From: Cellulomonas triticagri
Lineage (GTDB): Bacteria > Actinomycetota > Actinomycetes > Actinomycetales > Cellulomonadaceae
Assembly: GCF_003696205.1 (NCBI RefSeq)
Contig: NZ_RFFI01000007.1
Span: 1 to 57,239 of the forward strand
Direction: 5' to 3'
Length of the DNA: 57,239 nt
The notes under the pieces are model-generated. The model did no database searches. It saw nothing but the letters and a program-made list of their open reading frames with translations, and was not told the origin of the DNA. The translations under genes and the position numbers were made by a program. Positions 50,642-57,239 of this stretch are shown here, piece after piece (position 1 is the stretch's first letter; each line of letters opens with the position of its first letter).

Positions 50642-51154
50642 ATGAGCGACGACGCCCCCGCGACCGACCTGGCGCTGAGCCCCGACCAGCTGCACTGGAT
50701 CGAGCAGTTCGCGCTGACCTGGGAGGGCTCGCACAGCCCGCGCATGGAGGGTCGCGTGGTCGGGCTGCTGATGATCGTCGACCGGCCGTTCCTGTCCTCC
50801 CAGCAGATCGCCGCGCTGCTGAGCGCGAGCGCGGGCGCCGTGTCCTCCGCCACCCGGCGTCTCGTCGAGGTCGGGTTCATCCAGCGGCACCCGGTGCCGG
50901 GCGACCGGAACCACTACTTCCGCGTCGAGGACGACATCTGGGGCCGCTGGCTGGAGAGCGAGCGGGCCTACCTGCCCCGGCTGCAGCGGGTGCTGGACGA
51001 GGGTCTGGCCGCCTCGGGCGACCCCACGCAGGGGCCGCACCGCCGGCTGCGCAACGCCCGCAACTACATGGAGTGGCTCGCGGGGTACCACCGCAAGATG
51101 CTCACCGACTGGGAGGCCTACCGCGACGCGGGGGCGACGACAGGAGAACCGTGA
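50642..51154 (+). CDS. GbsR/MarR-type transcriptional regulator
   Basis: A 170-residue winged-helix protein. The DNA-binding unit is SSQQIAALLSASAGAVSSATRRLVEVGFIQRHPVPGDRNHYFRVEDDIW (about 55-105); the C-terminus forms a helical dimer region. It is like GbsR, which responds to small ligands. Sitting inside the importer cluster, it is the likely local regulator. It overlaps the ATPase gene by 4 bases. Confidence 0.87.
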   Translation: MSDDAPATDLALSPDQLHWIEQFALTWEGSHSPRMEGRVVGLLMIVDRPFLSSQQIAALLSASAGAVSSATRRLVEVGFIQRHPVPGDRNHYFRVEDDIWGRWLESERAYLPRLQRVLDEGLAASGDPTQGPHRRLRNARNYMEWLAGYHRKMLTDWEAYRDAGATTGEP

Positions 51155-52809
51155 CCACCGACACCACCCCCGCGCCCGTCCTGCGTGTGCGCGACCTGGC
51201 CGTCACCTTCCGCGTCGACGGCGGGCGGGCTCCCGACGTGCCCGCCGTCCGCGGGCTCTCCTTCGACCTCGCCGCCGGGGAGGTGCTGGCCGTCGTCGGG
51301 GAGTCCGGGTCCGGCAAGAGCGTGTCCACCATGGCCCTGCTGGGGCTGCTGCCCGGGACCGCGACCGTCACCGGCAGCGCCCGGCTCGGCGACCTCGAGC
51401 TGATCGGCCTCGACGACCGCGCGCTGTCGGACGTCCGCGGCCGCCGCGTCGCGATGATCTTCCAGGACCCCTCCAACGCCCTGGACCCGGTGTTCACCAT
51501 CGGCTACCAGCTGCGCGAGACGCTGCGCCGGCACCTGCCCGGGCTGTCCCGCGCCGAGGCCCGGGAGCGGGCGGTCGAGCTGCTGCGCATGGTCGAGCTG
51601 CCCGACCCGGAGCAGCGCCTGAAGTTCTTCCCGCACCAGCTCTCCGGCGGGCAGGCGCAGCGCGTCATGATCGCCATGGCCCTGGCCTGCGACCCCGAGG
51701 TGCTGGTCGCCGACGAGCCCACCACCGCCCTCGACGTCACCGTGCAGCAGGAGGTGCTGGACGTGTTGCGCCGCCTGCGTGAGCGCACGTCCGCGGCCGT
51801 CGTCCTCATCACGCACGACATGGGCGTGGTCGCGGACCTCGCGGACCGCGTCGTCGTCATGCGGCACGGCGAGGTGGTCGAGACCGCGCCGGTGCACGAC
51901 CTGTTCGCGGCGCCCGCCGCGGAGTACACCCGCACCCTGCTCGCCGCGGTCCCGCGCATCGGCACCCCGGAGCGGCCCTCGGCTGCCGACACCCGCGAGC
52001 GCCCGGCCCTCAACGTCGAGCACCTGGTGGTCGAGTACAAGGACCGCCGCGGCCGCGTCGTGCGGGCCGTGGACGACGTCACCCTGCGCGTCCAGCCCGG
52101 CGAGATGGTCGCCCTGGTCGGGGAGTCCGGCTCCGGCAAGTCCACGCTCGGCCGCTGCGCCCTCGGCCTCGCCCCGCTCACCTCCGGCACCGTCGAGGTC
52201 GTCGGCACCCGCCTCGGCCGGGACACCCCGCGCGCCGTGCGGGCCGCCCGCACCCGCATCGGGGTCGTGTTCCAGAACCCCGCCGCGTCGCTCAACCCCC
52301 GCTACACCATCGGCGAGTCCGTGGCCGAGCCGCTGCGCGTGCACGCCGGCCTGCGCGGCGACGCCCTGCGGACCCGCGTCGCCGAGCTGCTGGACGCCGT
52401 CGAGCTGCCCGCCGCGTGGGCGTCCCGGTACCCGCACGAGCTGTCCGGCGGGCAGCGGCAGCGTGTCTCCATCGCCCGTGCCGTCTCGCTCGACCCCGAC
52501 CTGCTGATCGCCGACGAGCCGACGTCCGCGCTCGACGTCTCCGTCCAGGCCACGGTGCTGGAGCTGTTCCGGTCCGTGCAGCAGCGCCTGCGGTTCGCGT
52601 GCCTGTTCATCAGCCACGACCTCGCCGTGGTGGACGAGCTCGCCGACCGGGTCGCCGTCATGCACCGGGGCCGGCTCGTCGAGGTCGGGGAGCGCAGCCG
52701 CGTCCTCGGCGCCCCCGAGCACGACTACACGCGTCGGCTGCTGAACGCCGCGCCCGTGCCCGACCCGGCCGCGCAGGCGGCCCGGCGGTCGGTGCGGCTG
52801 GCGTCGTGA
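51151..52809 (+). CDS. fused peptide ABC transporter ATPase (DppD-DppF type)
   Basis: A 552-residue double ATPase. First domain: [51 protein letters not shown]. Second domain: [53 protein letters not shown], each with switch histidine. It serves the permeases of this cluster, replacing the two separate ATPases seen in the other importer. GTG 51151 with AGGAGA 4 bases upstream. Confidence 0.95.
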   Translation: MTTDTTPAPVLRVRDLAVTFRVDGGRAPDVPAVRGLSFDLAAGEVLAVVGESGSGKSVSTMALLGLLPGTATVTGSARLGDLELIGLDDRALSDVRGRRVAMIFQDPSNALDPVFTIGYQLRETLRRHLPGLSRAEARERAVELLRMVELPDPEQRLKFFPHQLSGGQAQRVMIAMALACDPEVLVADEPTTALDVTVQQEVLDVLRRLRERTSAAVVLITHDMGVVADLADRVVVMRHGEVVETAPVHDLFAAPAAEYTRTLLAAVPRIGTPERPSAADTRERPALNVEHLVVEYKDRRGRVVRAVDDVTLRVQPGEMVALVGESGSGKSTLGRCALGLAPLTSGTVEVVGTRLGRDTPRAVRAARTRIGVVFQNPAASLNPRYTIGESVAEPLRVHAGLRGDALRTRVAELLDAVELPAAWASRYPHELSGGQRQRVSIARAVSLDPDLLIADEPTSALDVSVQATVLELFRSVQQRLRFACLFISHDLAVVDELADRVAVMHRGRLVEVGERSRVLGAPEHDYTRRLLNAAPVPDPAAQAARRSVRLAS

Positions 52810-52815
52810 GCCCGA

Positions 52816-52864
52816 CCGGGAGCGCGTGATACCGACCACACGGACGGATTTCACCCGCTCCCGG
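52816..52864 (+). terminator. long-loop hairpin after the importer cluster
   Basis: CCGGGAGCG (52816-52824) pairs with CGCTCCCGG (52856-52864), 9 pairs around a 31-base loop, just after the ATPase stop. A possible terminator, though the loop is long. Confidence 0.4.
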
Positions 52865-53018
52865 GTGGCGGATTCCGCAGGTTCGTGTGCGACCGTCCGA
52901 TGGACACGAGACCACGTCGGCGTGAACGCGCCACGTGGCCCACCGCGACACCGGTCTGCCCCCAGAGCGGTGCCGCACCGGGCGGTCGCCCCACGGCCGC
53001 CCCGAGGAGGCGCCGAGC

Positions 53019-53216
53019 ATGACCACCACGACCACCGCCGACCCTGCCGCGGAGCTCAGCGCCGTCGTCGGCCCGCAGCCGTGCGTCGCCCGCCCGCACT
53101 CCGGGCTCGAGCACCGCGACGGCCCCTGCCGCTGCTTCGTCGGGGGACCCGCACCCGTGCACGTCCTCCGTCCGGATGCGGCCGCGCTCGCCGCCGCCGC
53201 CCACAGCGCGGCCTGA
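53019..53216 (+). CDS. small protein with Cys/His cluster
   Basis: A 65-residue frame with GAGGAGG 8 bases before ATG 53019. It has no homolog I recognise. Three Cys and several His lie in QPCVARPHSGLEHRDGPCRCF, a possible metal site. Ala/Pro-rich ends and high GC make a random frame possible, but the ribosome site and the terminator-bounded position support it. Confidence 0.5.
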   Translation: MTTTTTADPAAELSAVVGPQPCVARPHSGLEHRDGPCRCFVGGPAPVHVLRPDAAALAAAAHSAA

Positions 53217-53327
53217 CGCCACCGGATCCCGCACCGCCCGCGACCTCGTCGGCCGGTGCCTCCGGTACTCGCTCGGCGGCCGGGCGCGAACCGGCACGCG
53301 CGCGACGTCCCCGCGGCGCCGGACGCA

Positions 53328-53374
53328 CGAGAAAGCCTCGCCGCCCGGACGATCCCGAGCGGCGAGGCTTCTCG
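53328..53374. terminator. bidirectional hairpin terminator
   Basis: A 12-pair perfect stem AAGCCTCGCCGC/GCGGCGAGGCTT (53333-53344 with 53359-53370) extended by CGAG/CTCG with one bulged A, around a 14-base loop. It lies between convergent genes ending at 53216 and 53382 and has the AAGCC...GGCTT form common for actinobacterial terminators. Confidence 0.85.
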
Positions 53375-53381
53375 TCGGGTG

Positions 53382-54797
53382 TCAGACCAGCGGCACGTCC
53401 GCCGGCGAGATCTGCGCACCACGCACGCGACGCACCCACAGCAGGCCGCCGCCAGCGACGAGCGCGCCCAGCGCGCCGCTACCGATCAGCCAGGGGTTGG
53501 CACCGGTCTGGGCCAGGTCACCGCCCGCACCCGAACCACTCCCACCGGCGGCGGCGCGGGCAGCGGCGTCACCGTCGACCGCACCGAGGTCCTGGATCCC
53601 GTCCGGGGCGGGGTTCGCCGCGCTCACGTCCCAGCGCGCGAACAGGCTGGTCCCGTTCTCGGAGCGGAGCTCGACCATGTACGCGCCCGTGGCGAGCTCG
53701 GGCACCATGACGTCGAGCATCGCGTCGCCGGCGCTGTCCGCGGTCCCCGAGGTGAGGAGCCGCTCGGCGCCGTCGACCTGGACGAAGGCGCGGACCGTCG
53801 ATCCGGCGCCGAGGGCCCCGGTCTCCTTGTTGTACATCCGGACGGTGTCACCAGGACGCACGGCCAGCGACGGCAGGGCAGCGAGCACGTCCTCGAGGGT
53901 GTGCACCTCGAACGTCACCTGCCGCGTCGTGGAGCCCGCCTCGTTCCCGGCCGTCACCAGCAGCGTGTGCTCGCCGGTCGTGAGGTCACGCAGCGTCACC
54001 GAGGCGCCGGACTCGCCCTCGAGGTCGACGCCGTCGAGCTGGTACGACCAGGCGACGGCATCCTGGTCCGCCGCGAAGCGGAAGGTGACCTGCGAGAAGA
54101 ACGCCGTCCAGGACGGGTCCTCGGCGATGGAGATGTCGGGGGCGACGACCACCGGGTCCGTCGGCTCCGTCGGGTCCACCTCGGGGTCCGTCGGGTCGAC
54201 CGGGTCGGTCGGGTCCACCTCGGGGCCCGTCGGGTCGACCGGATCGGTCGGGTCCACCTCGGGGCCCGTCGGGTCGACCGGGTCGGTCGGGTCCACCTCG
54301 GGGCCCGTCGGGTCGACCGGATCGGTCGGGTCCACCTTCGGCTCCGTCGGGTCGACCGGGTCCGTCGGGTCCACCTCCGGCTCCGTCGGGTCGACCGGGT
54401 CCGCCGGGTCCACCTCCGGCTCCGTCGGGTCGACCGGGTCCGCCGGGTCCACCTCCGGCTCCGTCGGATCGACCGGGTCGGTCTCCGGGTCGACCGGGTC
54501 CGTCGGGTCCGTCTCCGGGTCGACCGGCTCCGTCTCCGGGTCGACCGGGTCCGTCGGGTCGACCGGGTCCGTCGGGTCAGCCTCAGGGTCGACCGGGTCC
54601 GTCGGGTCGCCAGGGTCGACCTCGCCGTCGCAGTCCTCGCCCTCCTCGCAGTCGTCGACCGCGGTGATGACGAGAGCCTCGTGGTCGTCCGGGACGGTGG
54701 CGACGGCAGCGGGCGCGAGCCCGACGCCGGAGATCGCGACGGCCGCGACGCTCGCGAGAGCAGCACGGGTCCGGCGTGTCGTGATGTGCGTCTTCAT
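53382..54797 (-). CDS. LAxTG wall-anchored protein with acidic Pro/Asp repeats
   Basis: A 471-residue secreted protein. Signal peptide 1-33 (AVA before TVPDD). Residues 60-215 are an acidic stalk of VDP/TDP repeats, 39-base units. Then two Ig-like regions (about 218-410), and near the C-terminus the sorting signal LAQTG at 428-432, a hydrophobic helix and the basic tail RRVRG. LAxTG is the class E sortase motif of actinobacteria, so it should be covalently linked to peptidoglycan, the stalk spanning the wall. AGGAC lies 1-5 bases before ATG 54797. Function unknown; adhesion is possible. Confidence 0.85.
   Translation of the reverse strand: MKTHITTRRTRAALASVAAVAISGVGLAPAAVATVPDDHEALVITAVDDCEEGEDCDGEVDPGDPTDPVDPEADPTDPVDPTDPVDPETEPVDPETDPTDPVDPETDPVDPTEPEVDPADPVDPTEPEVDPADPVDPTEPEVDPTDPVDPTEPKVDPTDPVDPTGPEVDPTDPVDPTGPEVDPTDPVDPTGPEVDPTDPVDPTDPEVDPTEPTDPVVVAPDISIAEDPSWTAFFSQVTFRFAADQDAVAWSYQLDGVDLEGESGASVTLRDLTTGEHTLLVTAGNEAGSTTRQVTFEVHTLEDVLAALPSLAVRPGDTVRMYNKETGALGAGSTVRAFVQVDGAERLLTSGTADSAGDAMLDVMVPELATGAYMVELRSENGTSLFARWDVSAANPAPDGIQDLGAVDGDAAARAAAGGSGSGAGGDLAQTGANPWLIGSGALGALVAGGGLLWVRRVRGAQISPADVPLV
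54195..54467 (-). repeat. seven tandem 39-base repeats in the wall protein
   Basis: Seven near-identical 39-base units (273 bases) code for [13 protein letters not shown]-type 13-residue units, residues 111-201. Unit changes are confined to a few codons (Ala/Thr, Glu/Gly/Asp, and one Glu/Lys). Shorter VDP/TDP units flank them. Copy number probably varies between strains by slippage. Confidence 0.9.
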
Positions 54798-54892
54798 GTC
54801 CTGCGCTTCCGTGAGCGGGTTCCCGCGCCGCCGTCGGCACGGGTGGGAGATTCCCGCGCAGGACTCTTCTGACCTGTGCCTACGCACTTTGC

Positions 54893-54906
54893 GGGACCTC
54901 GGTCCT
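54893..54906. promoter_or_regulatory. copy of the GGACCTCGGTCC palindromic motif (wall protein/lipoprotein gap)
   Basis: GGGACCTCGGTCCT, extended outward to GC and GC, seven of eight arm pairs. It lies between the divergent wall-protein and lipoprotein starts, 96 bases from the first and 86 from the second, well placed to affect both. Confidence 0.6.
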
Positions 54907-54991
54907 GCGTGGGTGGGCGCACTTCACCCATCCGCCCCTCCTGCCGCTCCGAACTCTGGGCGTACACCGATCCCGACGGGCGAGAGAAGCG

Positions 54992-56284
54992 ATGATGCGA
55001 CGCACCCGAAGCACCTACGCAGTAGCGATCATGGCCACCGGCCTCACGCTGGGTCTGACCCTGACCGCGTGCAGCAGCGACGACACCTCCGGCTCGGCAC
55101 CCTCGATGTCCGCCACGATGGACATGGACATGGGCGGCGACTCGACCGCCGCGGTCGAGCCCATCAGCACCGGCGACCCGTTCGCCGACGCCCGCACGGC
55201 CGCGCAGCACATGCCGGAGACCGCCCTCACCCTGGCGACCGGCCTGGCCGCCGCCACGGACACCGCGGGCGAGGTCGACTCCGACGCCGCCACCCTGCGC
55301 GCGAACCTGACGGCCCTGCTGCAGGAGCACGTCTACCTGACCGGCATCGGCGTCGCCACGGCCTACACCGCGGGCGCCGACTCCGCCGAGTTCACCGCCG
55401 CGAAGGCGACCCTCGACGCGAACACCGCCGACCTGGCCGCCGCCGTGGGCTCGCTCGCGGGCGAGGAGCAGGGCGCCGCGTTCCAGGCGCTCTGGGACGA
55501 GCACATCGGCTACTTCGTCGACTACGCGGTCGCGAAGAAGTCGGGCGACCAGGCCGCCGCCGACGCCGCGCAGGCGTCGCTGGCCGGGTACACCACCCAG
55601 GCCGGGGCGTTCTTCGAGCAGATCAGCGCGGGGAACCTGCCCGCCGCGGACGTGGCCGCCGCGCTCACGATGCACGTCACCACGCTGACGGCCGCGATCG
55701 ACGCGCTCGCCGCCGGCGAGCCGACCGCGTCCGACACGCTGAAGGCCGCCGCCGACCACGTCGGCATGGACGCCGCCACCATCGCGACCGGTCTCGCGGC
55801 CGGCGCCGGGCTGTCCGGCGACGCGATGGACGACGCCTCCACCCTGCGGTCGGGTCTGACCGCGCTGCTCCAGGAGCACGTCTACCTCGCCTCCTACGCG
55901 GTGTTCACCGCGTACACGGCCGAGGGCGGTGTGGAGTCCCCGGCGTTCACCGCGGCGGCCGCCACGCTCGACGCGAACTCCGTGGCGCTGTCCGAGGCGG
56001 TGGGCTCGCTCGCCGGCGAGGAGAACGCGGCGGACTTCCTCGACCTGTGGCGCTCGCACATCGGGTTCTTCGTCGACTACGCGGTGGCGGACGCTACCGG
56101 CGACGAGGACGCCCGGCAGGAGCAGCTGCTGAACCTCGACGGCTACCGCGGCCCCGCGGGCGAGTTCTTCGAGAAGGTCAGCAACGGCGAGCTCCCGGCC
56201 GACGCCGTCGCCGACGGCCTGGCGCACCACGTCGCCACCCTGGCGGGCGCGATCGACTCGCTCGCCGCCGCGCTCGTCAAGTGA
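54992..56284 (+). CDS. lipoprotein with two copies of a helical domain
   Basis: A 430-residue protein. Lipobox LTLTAC with Cys27, then a Met/Asp-rich stretch TMDMDMGGD. Two repeats follow (about 61-240 and 249-427): LTALLQEHVYL at 106-116 and 289-299, LWDEHIGYFVDYAVA at 167-181 against LWRSHIGFFVDYAVA at 352-366, offset about 183 residues. Conserved His residues (113/296, 171/356, 228/412) suggest metal binding, perhaps copper given the Met-rich head. I do not know its family name. It precedes the sigma/anti-sigma pair, suggesting a target or sensor role. Confidence 0.8.
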   Translation: MMRRTRSTYAVAIMATGLTLGLTLTACSSDDTSGSAPSMSATMDMDMGGDSTAAVEPISTGDPFADARTAAQHMPETALTLATGLAAATDTAGEVDSDAATLRANLTALLQEHVYLTGIGVATAYTAGADSAEFTAAKATLDANTADLAAAVGSLAGEEQGAAFQALWDEHIGYFVDYAVAKKSGDQAAADAAQASLAGYTTQAGAFFEQISAGNLPAADVAAALTMHVTTLTAAIDALAAGEPTASDTLKAAADHVGMDAATIATGLAAGAGLSGDAMDDASTLRSGLTALLQEHVYLASYAVFTAYTAEGGVESPAFTAAAATLDANSVALSEAVGSLAGEENAADFLDLWRSHIGFFVDYAVADATGDEDARQEQLLNLDGYRGPAGEFFEKVSNGELPADAVADGLAHHVATLAGAIDSLAAALVK

Positions 56285-56372
56285 CGGACGCCCGATGACC
56301 GTGGCGCCGGCCCGCCTCCCCGCACGGCCGGCGTCACGCCTCGCGAGGCCCGGGGAGGGCACGTACGGCAGG

Positions 56373-56957
56373 ATGACGTGCGTGCCCTCTCCTGGACCCC
56401 GCTCCCCCGGACGCGTGACCGCCGACGAGGCCCTCACCCGGGTCGCCGACGGCGACACCGACGCGTTCACCGAGCTGTACGACATGCTGTCCCCCGCCGT
56501 GCACGGCACGGCGCTGTCCGTCCTGCGTGATCCCGACCACGCGGCGGAGGTCACCCAGGAGGTCATGGTGGAGATCTGGCGCACCGCCCCGCGCTGGGAC
56601 GCCCGACGCGGCACCGCCCGCGCGTGGGCCACCACGATGGCGCACCGCCGGGCGATCGACCGCGTGCGGTCCGTCCAGGCGCAGCGCACCCGCGACCAGG
56701 CGGCCATCGACGCCGACCGCCCCCGGGCGTTCGACGTCGTCTCCGAGCAGGCCGAGAGCAACCTCGAGGCCCAGCGCGTCCGGCACTGCCTGGGCGGGCT
56801 CACCGACACCCAGCGCGAGGCGGTCGTCCTCGCGTACTACGACGGGCGCACCTACCGTGAGGTCGCCGAGGACCTGGAGGCTCCGCTGCCCACCGTCAAG
56901 AGCCGCATCCGGGACGGCCTGTCCCGGCTGCGCGACTGCCTGGGGGTGGCCGCGTGA
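56373..56957 (+). CDS. ECF RNA polymerase sigma factor, SigK-like
   Basis: About 194 residues. Region 2: DGDTDAFTELYDMLSPAVHGTALSVLRDPDHAAEVTQEVMVEIWRTAPRWDARRGTARAWATTMAHRRAIDRVRS; region 4: LTDTQREAVVLAYYDGRTYREVAEDLEAPLPTVKSRIRDGLSRLRD. The domain order and the overlapping RskA-like gene downstream fit SigK. The start is unclear: ATG 56373 has no clear ribosome site; GTG 56382 has CAGGAT seven bases upstream, as for a leaderless gene. ATG 56295 would add 26 unconserved residues. Confidence 0.9.
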   Translation: MTCVPSPGPRSPGRVTADEALTRVADGDTDAFTELYDMLSPAVHGTALSVLRDPDHAAEVTQEVMVEIWRTAPRWDARRGTARAWATTMAHRRAIDRVRSVQAQRTRDQAAIDADRPRAFDVVSEQAESNLEAQRVRHCLGGLTDTQREAVVLAYYDGRTYREVAEDLEAPLPTVKSRIRDGLSRLRDCLGVAA

Positions 56958-57239
56958 CCGGCCCCGGCGCCCCGCGCGCACCCCGTCCGGGAGAGCGCCG
57001 TCCCGACGACGGCGCGACCCGTGAGCTCATCGGCGCCTGGGCGCTCGACGCCCTCGACGCCACCGAGCGCGCCGCCGTCGAGGACCTGATCGCCCGGGAC
57101 ACCGACGCCGCCCGCGAGGCCCACGGGCTGCGCGAGACCGCCGCCGTGCTCGGCGCGGCGGTGGCCGTGGGCGCACCCGCGTCCGTCCGGGCCGCCGTGC
57201 TGGAGCGCGTCACCCGGACCGCGCAGGAGCCGGCGGCCG
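56954..57239 (+). CDS. RskA-like anti-sigma factor (partial, cut by window edge)
   Basis: The first 95 codons of an anti-sigma factor. GTG 56954 overlaps the sigma stop by 4 bases. The sequence ELIGAWALDALDATERAAVEDLIARDTDAAREAHGLRETAAVLG is the RskA N-terminal sigma-binding domain, lacking the zinc His-x3-Cys-x2-Cys motif. The transmembrane and extracellular parts lie beyond the window. It should hold the preceding sigma factor inactive at the membrane until signalled. Confidence 0.88.
   Translation, partial: MTGPGAPRAPRPGERRPDDGATRELIGAWALDALDATERAAVEDLIARDTDAAREAHGLRETAAVLGAAVAVGAPASVRAAVLERVTRTAQEPAA

Noticed and set aside
53176-56298. 1,040-codon frame rich in Gly-Ser-Thr repeats on the plus strand
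   Set aside because: It is the reverse reading of the VDP/TDP repeats and later genes; the minus-strand frame has signal peptide and sortase motif.

Overview
The window is very GC-rich with a strong G/C third-position bias, dense overlapping gene pairs and many GTG starts. BldC, DUF3073, a sterol-carrier-like SCP protein, the split purS/purQ/purL enzyme, RskA-type anti-sigma factor and an LAxTG sortase substrate all point to an actinobacterium, most likely Micrococcales and Cellulomonas-like; the genus is inference. No rRNA, tRNA, CRISPR array, insertion sequence or origin was seen.

Layout. 0.3-2.2 kb: a flavin monooxygenase and its FMN reductase partner behind a palindromic operator. 2.2-5.4 kb: two crcB fluoride-channel genes overlapping a bacteriophytochrome with a SpoIIE-type phosphatase output. 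5.5-7.2 kb: holin-X-like protein, DUF3618, Ogt, BldC. 7.8-16.3 kb: DUF3073, purM-purF, YigZ, SCP-like, rsgA and purL. 16.4-18.7 kb: Xre regulator with membrane partner, a membrane protein, a lipoprotein, a gene remnant. 18.9-24.3 kb: a cysteine-codon leader peptide and a complete peptide-type ABC importer. 24.8-31.4 kb: a fatty-acid oxidation set around a TetR regulator (acyl-CoA oxidase; thiolase, FabG, MaoC). 31.5-36 kb: pentapeptide protein, class-V PLP enzyme behind a SAM-IV-like riboswitch, and DUF1737-rhodanese-metZ behind a SAM-I-like riboswitch. 36.3-39 kb: an atypical pilin-like surface protein and a truncated luciferase-like protein with its own Cys-Cys leader peptide. 39-44 kb: GNAT, purQ, purS, isochorismatase, amidohydrolase, PaiB. 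44.3-52.8 kb: a second peptide importer with built-in M14 peptidase, serine hydrolase and GbsR/MarR regulator. 53-57.2 kb: an LAxTG wall protein with 39-base repeats, a duplicated helical lipoprotein, and a sigma/anti-sigma pair cut by the right edge.

Themes. (1) Four separate RNA-level sulfur sensors (two polycysteine leaders, SAM-IV-like, SAM-I-like) lie within 20 kb, suggesting a local sulfur regulon. (2) The 12-mer GGACCTCGGTCC occurs four times, always between genes, and looks like the site of one unidentified regulator. (3) Many lone genes carry a TANNNT-like -10 exactly 6-7 bases before the start codon, i.e. are probably leaderless. (4) A long inverted repeat (arms containing GCGAGGTCGAGGGT) recurs in two intergenic gaps. 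(5) purSQ is separated from purL by 23 kb of unrelated genes.
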